Assembly (NCBI GenBank): GCA_027575765.1
Contig: JANBPT010000884.1
Location: 1 to 20,126, forward strand
From: Tieghemiomyces parasiticus
Lineage: Eukaryota > Kickxellomycota > Dimargaritomycetes > Dimargaritales > Dimargaritaceae
Direction: 5' to 3'
Length of the DNA stretch: 20,126 nt
In this document: in pieces, positions 8,972 to 16,643 of the stretch
Numbering within the stretch: the stretch's first letter is position 1
Layout: each line of letters begins with the position of its first letter
Program-made: the position numbers and the translations under genes
Notes under the pieces: generated by a model
Seen by the model: the letters and a program-made list of their open reading frames with translations, nothing else
What the model was told of the DNA's origin: nothing
Database searches by the model: none

Positions 8972-10720
8972 TAACCATAAGCGTACGCTATTAGAAACGC
9001 TATATTGTTTCATTTCGACCGCGAGAGGATAATTCGAACCAAGACTCGACTATTTCTGTTAACCGGCCTGGATGTGTGAAGCCTAACGTGAGTTACCGGC
9101 CCTTTGAGGTCAAGAGCGACTGATAAAGGTCGAGCGTCTTGGTTTTGGCCTATTTTCCACCTCATTATCTCCCGCTGATATTTTTTTAATCTGCCTACCG
9201 CAAACCACCTCTTCACGCTGCATTACGGCGGTGGTCACCATTGCCCATCTCTTTATCATCGGGAACTGCCGTCGTACTCTTACTATGTAGATTATACCAC
9301 AGTCTTACCCTCTCATTAGGCCACTAACCTGCTGGCCCCAAGCTGGTGCAGTTGTGCTTTCATGTATCTGCTGCCGTATTTATAGGTGCCATTCTGTTCT
9401 AAGGAAGCCTCATGACCTCATGATTGTGAAGTTCACTTACCCCGCCATCAGAGCATAGTATGTGCCCCTTAAGTCGTCTCCCTCCCCATCTGCTACTACA
9501 CTTGACCCGTTCCTTGGTGCCTTTGGAGGTTGATGTTTATCCACTCCACTTCTCATTTTTGTAGGATAATAATTACATGCATTCTGACGCCTATTGCATC
9601 GATCGTCAATTTTCTTATCTTGCCGGTGGACATCCATATCCGTGCAAAAGGTTACCTAGACGCGTAGTTAACTCTCTTTTACCGTAACAGGCCAGCGGAT
9701 GAGGGAGTTCCTCAGTAGTAGCAGACCTTCCTGCTGCGCCCCGGTAATGGTGCCTAGACCGTAGCAAGCACCATTACCCCCAGGCCTTAGTATGGCCTTG
9801 ACTGTCATTATATATTCGGGCAGAACCCTGCAACTACGAAGTTTAACTGATAAAGACGAACTGCAAATATTATAATTCTTTTACCCACATTCCCGTGTGA
9901 CATGTAAGTTCTACACCACTGTACCATGGTGCTGTGATGTGAGGCCTTTTTCCCTGTGTGGTGTCCGTAATGGAGGAAGTACGGCCTGACAGAGTTGCCG
10001 TATAAGTTAATTAAAACGGTTACTAGTTGGGGCGGAACGAAAGACGGGGGCCAACTAGAAAAACAATTGTGGTACATGAAAGAAGGGCGAAGCTGAGAGA
10101 CACAATGGCGTAACAGGGTGCTACGAATAGCAAACAAATAAAGGATTAGGGCGGCGGACGGAGTAGACCCCCCCCCGAAAGGACTAGGAGCTCTTGAGTT
10201 GATATAACTAGCTCACCTGAAACCAATCCAAGCAAAAGTCTCGGTCTGTCCCCGTCGGTTGAGGAGAATCCTGATGGTGCCTTCTGGCCTCCGAGTTGAA
10301 CTATACAGACACGATAATGGCAGCGGGATGAATGTACAAACATGTCCGTGGCTGCACAGGGTTAGCAAACATGGGTAGGGACGGAAAGCACGGCAGGCAA
10401 GCGTGGGTAGAGAGACAGGCTTGGAAAATTGGGTATGGTTTATAGGGACCACATCCACTATAATCGTTGTCTAATCCACTACCTTGACTAGCAACGTCCT
10501 AGCCTATAAGGCCGACTCATACCCTCCTGAAATCCAGCACACTACAACTGTACCTAGTGAAAGAACCGCGTTAGTGAAGTGGGTTGATCGAGATGGGTGG
10601 CCTCCGCCCACGCTTCGCTCCATTAATTGTATCAGGTGACAATTACTTTAACATACCCACAACCGTCCGCCGCTGGCCATAACGATTTTCAAGCCCTAGG
10701 CTGCGTCTCAAATTCCTGCT
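8972..10720. other. 1.75 kb gene-poor stretch between ALG6 and RRP4
   Basis: No domain-bearing open frame was found on either strand. Lower GC than the genes, with many stops. On minus, two short open frames end at donor-like sites: 9438-9637 before GTAAGT, and about 10217-10458 before GTGAGC. I could not connect them into a coherent gene. It contains a perfect inverted repeat at 9743-9778 and a C9 run at about 10168. It could hold a non-coding RNA, a decayed gene or only the RRP4 promoter. Confidence 0.4.
9743..9778. repeat. perfect 11-bp inverted repeat (hairpin/cruciform candidate)
   Basis: GGTAATGGTGC (9743-9753) and its exact reverse complement GCACCATTACC (9768-9778) flank a 14-nt loop. 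It lies far from any recognised gene, about 850 nt past the ALG6 stop and 1.1 kb before RRP4. It could be an RNA hairpin, a binding site for a dimeric protein, or a chance palindrome. Confidence 0.75.
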
Positions 10721-10912
10721 TTGCACTTTGCAACTCTATGCCTTTCCTTTCTTCACCTATCCCAGCGCCCGATTCCATCCACACTGTACACTAGCCGGAG
10801 CTGTCGCCTTACCTTGCAGAACAGCTGTCGCCCGTCTTTTACCTCTACCGATTTGGTTTCCTCAACTACAATTTACCCTTCACCTGTTACTTTTTATTCC
10901 ACCCTCTTCAAC
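10721..10912 (+). promoter_or_regulatory. pyrimidine-rich leader of RRP4
   Basis: Strongly C/T-rich on the sense strand, with repeated TTTC, CTTC and CACC elements up to the start codon. It is open in the RRP4 frame from an ATG at 10721, but the 64 extra residues (Ser/Thr/Leu-rich) have no counterpart in the family and are read as 5' UTR. Confidence 0.5.
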
Positions 10913-11812
10913 ATGGAAAATGTAGACCTCGGAGCGTTGGCCCTGAAGGAGGCCAACGTTGACGAAAAGGCACTGGCCAACCAAGCAGCCCAGGAGATTC
11001 AATTGGCAACACCGGGCCAGCCACTCACCTCAAGCAAGGCGTTCATGCGCGGTCACGGCACATTTATCCAGCAGGCCACGGTCGTGTCCAGTCTCGCCGG
11101 GGTGGTCGAACGTATTAACAAGCTAGTGACGGTACGAGCGCTCAAGGCGCGGTATGCGGGGGAAATCGGCGACGTGGTGGTCGGCCGCATCACCGGCCTG
11201 GGTACTAAGCGGTGGCACGTCGATCTCAATGCGCGGCAGGACGGTAATTTGCTACTCTCAGCCATCAACCTTCCCGGCGGGGTCCAGCGGCGCAAGTCCG
11301 AGTCGGATGAGCTCCGCATGCGCACGTTCTTCACCGAGGGCGACCTGCTCGTGGCCGAGATCCAGTCCCTCTTCCACGACGGGTCCATTTCGCTCCACAC
11401 TCGGAATCTCAAGTACGGAAAGCTGCGCAACGGTACCCTTGTGCGTATCCCACCGGCCCTGGTTCAGCGCAGTCGGTCCCATTTCCACACCATCCCCTGC
11501 GGCGTCGACGTGATTTTGGGTCTTAATGGCTACATTTGGGTCAGCAAGCATATACCGCCCGAGGTTGTCGAGGCCAACCCTGAGGAAGTGTACTCGAACC
11601 GGAACGATCCGGATATCACGGATGAGGAGCGGACCAACGTCGCCCGTGTTGTCAACTGCATCATCGCCCTGAGTCGGCAGTTTATCCATATCCACGAAAC
11701 TGCGATTGTATACGCCTTCGAGGCCTCGTTGACGTACCCCCTCAAAGATATAACCACCGACCGCGTCGCCAGCGAGATTGGCCTCGAGGTTCGGTCTAAA
11801 TTGCAGGCGTGA
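10913..11812 (+). CDS. RRP4: exosome complex cap subunit RRP4 (EXOSC2)
   Basis: RNA-binding cap subunit of the nuclear/cytoplasmic exosome, guiding RNA into the 3'-5' exonuclease core for rRNA processing and RNA decay. Single exon, 299 aa, as expected for RRP4 (~290-360). Order: N-terminal exosome domain with RGHGTF (46-51); S1 domain about 82-165, including GEIGDVVVGRITGLG and the hallmark RWHVDLNARQDGNLLLSAINL (100-120); DELRMRTFFTEGDLLVAEIQS; and NLKYGKLRNGTLV. A KH-type domain starts about 195, with GVDVILGLNGYIWVSKHI (GLNG as the GxxG loop). The RWHVDLNA and LHTRNLKYGKL patterns separate it from Csl4 and Rrp40. Start ATG 10913 (CAACATGG) begins directly with the conserved-length protein. 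No introns seen. Neighbours on the same strand are functionally unrelated. Confidence 0.95.
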   Translation: MENVDLGALALKEANVDEKALANQAAQEIQLATPGQPLTSSKAFMRGHGTFIQQATVVSSLAGVVERINKLVTVRALKARYAGEIGDVVVGRITGLGTKRWHVDLNARQDGNLLLSAINLPGGVQRRKSESDELRMRTFFTEGDLLVAEIQSLFHDGSISLHTRNLKYGKLRNGTLVRIPPALVQRSRSHFHTIPCGVDVILGLNGYIWVSKHIPPEVVEANPEEVYSNRNDPDITDEERTNVARVVNCIIALSRQFIHIHETAIVYAFEASLTYPLKDITTDRVASEIGLEVRSKLQA

Positions 11813-11895
11813 GCCAGGTGGCCCACGTCCCTACCCACTTATCGATGTAACAGCCATATCTCGTATCTCTGTTCCACTTCTTTTGTATGAGGGTA

Positions 11896-11901
11896 AATAA
11901 A
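11896..11901 (+). terminator. poly(A) signal AATAAA of RRP4
   Basis: AATAAA in GGTAAATAAATGC, 84 nt past the RRP4 stop codon. Confidence 0.6.
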
Positions 11902-12412
11902 TGCACGGCGAGCCAACCTGTAGACAGCGAGTTTCGGTCCCGCATTTTGAAGTAGTAGAGGCTATAACCCGGCCAATGCAGCGGGCACTCTATTCCTACA
12001 GGTTGTGGACGTGGAGCTCAACAAGGGGTAGATAAACTCCACCCCGTCAAAACGGTATTGGGTGCGGCGTGAATGGTAGTATCCACACGGCTAGCAAGAA
12101 ACGCGCCAAATATTGGGCCCTAGCATAATGGCCTAGGCTTATTCGCCAGAATTTGATCACGCTGCCCCGCTGCCCTTACTTCTAGATTCCGTTGCATTGC
12201 ACAGGGCGCTCAGATCTATCCCACCCCTGCCGTCTAAATCCCTAGTTCGCGGTCATTGATCTCCAACCTCGTCGGCTGATCCTGACCTCGCTATTTACTC
12301 CTGTTGGGCGTAAGCCGTCGCTCTTGACGATTCCTACCTTCCGATAGCGTCCTCTGCAGCTCTACCCTAGATTATTATCTTATTATCCTACATTTCTGTT
12401 CGATCTCAAGCC
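11902..12412 (+). promoter_or_regulatory. intergenic promoter region of the mS45 gene
   Basis: No coding content recognised. The last ~170 bp before the mS45 ATG are pyrimidine-rich (CTCTGCAGCTCTACCC, TTATTATCCTACATTTC), matching the leaders of the other genes here. No clear TATA box. Confidence 0.45.
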
Positions 12413-13501
12413 ATGCATCGCATTTGCTACGCGGCCACACGAGCCACTCGTTACGCCACACCAGTGCCACGGGTGCGGGCTGCAACGATCCCGTCCCGTT
12501 CCTTCGCGCTGACGCCCCGCGCCTGGGAGGCCGACAAGGATACACCAGCCAACCAGGATGGCGCCGAAGCGGATGCCGTCCCGGCGGCTGAGAGCGAGGC
12601 CGCCGAACTCAGCGCGGAAACCGAAGGCGAGGATGGTGCCGAGGCTGGAACGTCGGACGAGAAAGGTGCGGTCAAGGGTAAAGGGGCCGAGGGCCCGCCC
12701 AGTAAGACCTTAGAAAGCTGGATCGCCAAGGAGGGTCGCAAATTCCAGCGGGCCAAGTTCGGGCAGACCAACTGGCTGGGCAAGCGCGGGCCCTTCCCGA
12801 TGAACCCGGCCTTCACCCCGCGGCCGCCCATCTCGGACGCCCAGCGCGAACATATCTACTCCATTTGGTATAAAAACCCCGACCGGATCACCCCGCGTAT
12901 CCTGGCCAACCGCTTCAACCTATCTATCGTCCGTATCGAGGCCATCATTAAGCTCAAGGTTCTCGAGAAGCGTATGGAGGCGGACCAGAAGCCACTACTC
13001 CACGATCTCACGCGCAGCATGGAGGGGCTGCTGGGTGTCCCGAAGTTTACTCAAGGCGGGAGCAGTTCCGCTGCGGTGAATGCCTCCCGTATCCGGGAGC
13101 CGGCTGTGCAGTTCGTTCCCGACGTTGGCGCCCCTATGTTCCGCGCCGTTGACGAGGAGGAGGCTTACACGTCCGCCGACGCCGCCCGCAGCCTGGACCG
13201 CCCGGAACCAGAGAGTAACCCGTTGGCCAAGTACGACAAACCCTTCGCCTTCATCGACCGTCACGAGCTGCTGCGTAACGAGAAAAAGAAGGCCGACAAG
13301 GTCGTGCTTAGCAAGAACCCGTTGCTCACGAACCGGCGGTGGGATTTCATGTTTACCGATACCAACCCCACCGTCCCCGCACCTCAGCGTACCATCGTTG
13401 TTCGTGAAACCGACGGAACGCTGCGCCAGGCCACCAAACTTGAGCGGGAGTACCGGCTGAAGGACCTGTGGCCGCAGGAGGCCAGCCATGTCTACCGCTA
13501 G
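12413..13501 (+). CDS. MRPS35: mitochondrial small-subunit ribosomal protein mS45 (Bot1 / MRPS35 family)
   Basis: Fungal mitoribosome small-subunit protein (yeast Mrps35, fission yeast Bot1; 'eukaryotic mitochondrial regulator protein' family). Single exon, 362 aa. Residues 1-40 form a typical import presequence: Arg-rich, no acidic residues before Glu39, with likely cleavage near SRSFAL. Residues 40-95 are a low-complexity Ala/Glu/Gly acidic linker. The conserved core follows: WIAKEGRKFQRAKF, TNWLGKRGPFPMNPAF (119-134), PPISDAQREHIYSIW (138-152), and the helix-turn-helix-like RITPRILANRFNLSIVRIEA (158-177) followed by IIKLKVLEK. This order of Pro-Phe-Pro-x-Asn, ISD.QR and ..RF.LS..R.EAI.KLK is what I recall for mS45. 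The C-terminal half is less conserved, with DRHELLRNEKKKADK and NRRWDFMFTD. Start ATG 12413 opens the presequence. Family assignment is from motif memory only. Confidence 0.82.
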   Translation: MHRICYAATRATRYATPVPRVRAATIPSRSFALTPRAWEADKDTPANQDGAEADAVPAAESEAAELSAETEGEDGAEAGTSDEKGAVKGKGAEGPPSKTLESWIAKEGRKFQRAKFGQTNWLGKRGPFPMNPAFTPRPPISDAQREHIYSIWYKNPDRITPRILANRFNLSIVRIEAIIKLKVLEKRMEADQKPLLHDLTRSMEGLLGVPKFTQGGSSSAAVNASRIREPAVQFVPDVGAPMFRAVDEEEAYTSADAARSLDRPEPESNPLAKYDKPFAFIDRHELLRNEKKKADKVVLSKNPLLTNRRWDFMFTDTNPTVPAPQRTIVVRETDGTLRQATKLEREYRLKDLWPQEASHVYR

Positions 13502-13583
13502 CACCCTCGAATTTGCTTCTTTGGGTGGCATTAGGACCTATGGGCCTCTTTTTATTACTACTTTTATACCAGCAAGCGATTCA

Positions 13584-13589
13584 ATTAAA
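13584..13589 (+). terminator. poly(A) signal ATTAAA of mS45 gene
   Basis: ATTAAA in TTCAATTAAAG, 83 nt past the stop codon. No AATAAA is closer. Confidence 0.45.
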
Positions 13590-14104
13590 GTATCGTGGAC
13601 CCAGATGGATCAAATAATCAAGACGACCGCCGCGTAAGGTGCGGCGATGGCGTATGGCTCTAATAGGGAGGGGGGACGCGACGGGGCAACTTATGTTGCG
13701 TTATCCCATTATGTTCCCCAATCAAGCTCACGTGACGTTGGATATTCCCTGGCCAGCCTGGGCCTGCTCCCGTTTGCTATTCGTGTGACCGGAGAGTTCC
13801 AGGCCCAGGAAGACGATGTCGGGTGGATGGGTTGTCTAAATTCCAGCACCGCGTGTGAGGTCACCAGAATACTCGCGTTATTGCCACAACACGCCTTCCA
13901 CCGGTTACCCGTTTCATTTTTCTTTTTCTTTTTTTACCATAGGCACGACCTAACTTCCCCCTTGGCCCTATCCCATTCCCGTATTGACTCTGTACCTTCT
14001 CGCACCCCATTCCATGTCGACCACCGCGCTTGGCCATACTACACTCTAATTCACTGCACACAATCCCCTCTCCTCCTTCTTCGCTGCCCACCATATTGCC
14101 TACC
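13590..14104 (+). promoter_or_regulatory. promoter and leader of the eIF4A-III gene
   Basis: Contains a TCACGTGA palindrome (13728-13735) and a strong T-rich tract (about 13914-13936) followed by ACCATAG at 13936-13942. That tract plus AG resembles a 3' splice site, so a 5'-UTR intron is possible (a GTAAGG at 13634-13639 could be its donor), but this is unproven. A C/T-rich leader then runs to the ATG. A long in-part open frame (13647-14255) overlaps exon 1 in a different frame and has no domain content. Confidence 0.45.
13728..13735. promoter_or_regulatory. TCACGTGA palindrome (bHLH / Cbf1-type E-box)
   Basis: Perfect 8-bp palindrome with CACGTG core, 370 bp upstream of the eIF4A-III start. 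Identical to the one in the NOL8/ALG6 promoter. Confidence 0.4.
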
Positions 14105-15567
14105 ATGGCATTCGACCGCCGTCACGATGCCAAACTTAAGTTTGAGACCAGCGAAGACGTTAAGATCGTTTCTCGCTTCGACCAGATGGGCCTCAAGGAC
14201 GACCTGCTCCGTGGTATCTACGCTTACAGTAAGTACCCTGCTTCCTTGCATGTGACCGACCCACACGGCCCGGTCGGCTGGAACTCGACTCTTAGTTAGG
14301 GTTGAAGTCACATGTAAGGGAGGGTAGGCCGGCACGCCCCCTCCTTTATGAACTGGGTCCCTCGGTGATTGCCGCCCCACCGTCAGGCCAGCCGAGGGCA
14401 CAATATATCCATATCAATCGCTAACACCCGCTTTCCCCTTGGGCACGGCCTCCCCCCTTGAAAAACCGCCTAACCACCCACTCATCATCGTTTTCGCCAG
14501 ACTTCGAAAAGCCCTCCGCCATCCAGCAGCGCGCCATCGCACCCATTAAGCGCGGCCGGGATGTGATCGCCCAGGCGCAATCCGGTACGGGTAAGACGGC
14601 CACGTTCTCCATTGGCATCCTGCAGTCCATCGACACCAAAGTTCGGGACACTCAGGCGATCGTATTGGCCCCAACGCGCGAACTGGCGACCCAGATCCAG
14701 AGCGTGATCCTCGCCTTGGGTGACTATATGAACGTTCAGTGTCACGCCTGCGTGGGCGGCACGCGGCTCGGTGAGGATATCCGGAAGCTCGACCATGGTC
14801 AGCACATCGTGACGGGAACGCCTGGCCGTGTGATTGACGTGCTCAAGCGGCGGAGTTTGCGCACTCGGCACCTCAAGATGTTGGTCCTCGACGAGGCGGA
14901 CGAGCTGCTGAATCAGGGATTCAAAGAACAGATCTATGACGTGTACCGCCACCTCCCGCCGGGTACTCAGGTGGTAATCCTGTCGGCTACGCTCCCCCCG
15001 GACGTCCTGGAGCTCTCGACCAAGTTCATGACTGACCCGGTCAAGATTCTGGTCAAGCGCGACGAGATAACACTCGAGGGCATTAAGCAGTTTTTTGTGG
15101 CGGTAGAGCGGGAGGAGTGGAAATTTGACACCCTATGCGACCTCTACGATACGCTGACTATCACCCAGGCCGTCATCTTCTGCAACACCCGGCGTAAGGT
15201 TGACTGGCTTACTACCAAGATGCGTGAGGCCAATTTCACCGTTGCCGCCATGCACGGTGAGATGCCCCAGAAGGAACGCGACGCCATCATGGCTGAGTTC
15301 CGGTCGGGGGCGTCCCGTGTCCTCATTACCACCGACGTCTGGGCTCGTGGTATCGATGTCCAACAGGTATCCTTGGTCATCAACTACGACCTCCCACTAG
15401 CCCGTGAAAACTACATTCACCGTATTGGTCGGTCGGGTCGGTTCGGCCGTAAGGGGGTAGCCATCAACTTCGTCCGGAGTGAGGATAGCAAGATTTTGCG
15501 TGACATTGAGCAATACTACAGCACCCAGATTGACGAAATGCCCATGAATGTAACAGATCTTGTCTAA
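14105..15567 (+). CDS. FAL1: DEAD-box RNA helicase eIF4A-III (exon junction complex core; Fal1)
   Basis: ATP-dependent clamp that anchors the exon junction complex on spliced mRNA; the yeast relative Fal1 acts in 18S rRNA maturation. Exons are 14105-14228 and 14501-15567. The 272-nt intron has GTAAGT, a CTAAC branch-like site at 14470, and GCCAG. Product is 396 aa (family ~400-411). Motifs: [10 protein letters not shown]-motif (43-51), AQSGTGKT motif I (67-74), PTREL (99-103), GG (127-128), TPGR (148-151), DEAD (172-175), SAT (203-205), ARGID (323-327) and HRIGRSGR (348-355). Isoform marks: [38 protein letters not shown] and C-terminal [13 protein letters not shown], which separate it from translation factor eIF4A. 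Oddities: Asn42 where GFEKPS normally has Gly, formed across the splice junction (A|AC), and DELLNQGF for DEMLNKGF. Convergent with the NRPS gene. Confidence 0.96.
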
Positions 15568-15681
15568 AGTGGTGGCGGTGTTTATTTCGGACTGTGAGAA
15601 GGTTTGAAAGTATACCATGATTAGCTATGCTATGCGTTCTGAGCCTACGTCAGTATGTGTGGATTCTGCTATTGGGGTATT

Positions 15682-15687
15682 AATAAA
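15682..15687 (+). terminator. poly(A) signal AATAAA of eIF4A-III gene
   Basis: AATAAA in TATTAATAAATATATG, 115 nt past the stop codon, followed by a TG-rich stretch (TATGTATGTGTGTGAG) that fits a downstream GU-rich element. Confidence 0.65.
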
Positions 15688-16643
15688 TATATGTATGTGT
15701 GTGAGTGGATAGCTATCTCGTACTAACCTACCATTGTACTAGCTTAATCCATCCAAGTGTTCTATCTAGAGAATTGTGCCAGGTTGGGCTTTATTGAAGA
15801 CAGACTCGCCCATGCGAGAGGCAAACGGTTGCAAGTTGGAGAGCTAGAAAACGGGTAGTATGGGAGGGCACGGGACGCTGTGCAGACAAAAAGCGGAATA
15901 ATACAGCGAATGAAGTACTGAAGAGAAAGGATAGGCCAGAGCCGTCCCTGGCACTTTTCTATAACCTCGGGAGAAGGTTGTTTATCTAGACCCGGTAACC
16001 TGGTGGTTGGTAGAGCGCATATGTTGAGGACTGGGAGGGGGGGTGACATTAGGATGGTAAGGCATGGTGGATCACCCCCTATATCCCTCCGCCATAGTAC
16101 CTCTGTACCACGGGCATGCATTAGAATCTACGCTTCAACATGGCGAATTGTTTTTACTGCTACTAATTTTATACCATACGAGAATGTGGTCGGCGTGGTC
16201 GTGATCTGAAAAATATGATTATTAAATATGTGATAGTTTACCTTTATTGGTACCGACTTGGTGCGTTATATAAGGCAGAGACCTGTGACTTGGTCTTGTT
16301 GGTAGAGTGTTAGTGCAGAGAGCAGTGAAATCGTAAGGAAGCCTAGAGAATTACAACAAGTGTCGTTTGAAAGGAGATGGCTAAGATGAATGTGGTAAGA
16401 CATGGAGGTGGCGAAACTGGCTACTGTTCTCGTCAGGTGCATGGGTGGCTAAATGGAGGTGTGACGAGGTGGTTTGGTGGCCACTTCCTTGTGCGTCGTG
16501 GAGTGGGGTCGTTTTGGGCCACCACATATAATATATTTTATCATTACGATACGAGGAAGACGTCAAACTAATGATGCAGTGAAAAACATTGGCACGACAT
16601 CGACTCGGGAAACGAAAGTCAAGAAGCTCACGATACAGGCGGC
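15688..16643. other. convergent intergenic region between eIF4A-III and NRPS 3' ends
   Basis: No recognisable gene. A 119-codon minus frame (15762-16121) is Ser/Pro/Leu-rich and non-descript. Minus-sense AATAAA candidates for the NRPS transcript lie at 16243-16248 and 15790-15795. A plus-sense TATATAAG sits at 16267-16274 with an ATG at 16377 downstream, so a small plus transcript running antisense into the NRPS 3' end is conceivable. No thioesterase, reductase or other NRPS continuation is visible on minus here. Confidence 0.4.
16243..16248 (-). terminator. candidate poly(A) signal AATAAA of NRPS gene
   Basis: TTTATT on plus reads AATAAA on minus, about 400 nt past the NRPS stop. This is farther than for the other genes in the window, so another, non-canonical site may be used. 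Confidence 0.3.

Noticed and set aside
9033..9040. tRNA T-loop-like TTCGAACC (minus GGTTCGAA)
   Set aside because: The flanking bases do not form a 5-bp T stem or an acceptor stem, and no A box or anticodon arm lies at the right distance.
9808..10137. Minus-strand 109-codon frame beginning MFAIRSTLLRHC, resembling a mitochondrial presequence
   Set aside because: After the first residues the composition is non-descript (Tyr/His/Cys scatter), with no conserved motif and a poor context in an AT-rich gap.
14458..14500. ATG at 14458 as alternative start of eIF4A-III
   Set aside because: It lies in the intron; exon 1 at 14105-14228 supplies the conserved FETSED and [10 protein letters not shown] segment.
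15762..16121. Minus-strand 119-codon frame downstream of the NRPS as a release domain or small gene
   Set aside because: No GxSxG, Rossmann or other release-domain motif; Ser/Pro/Leu-rich random composition.
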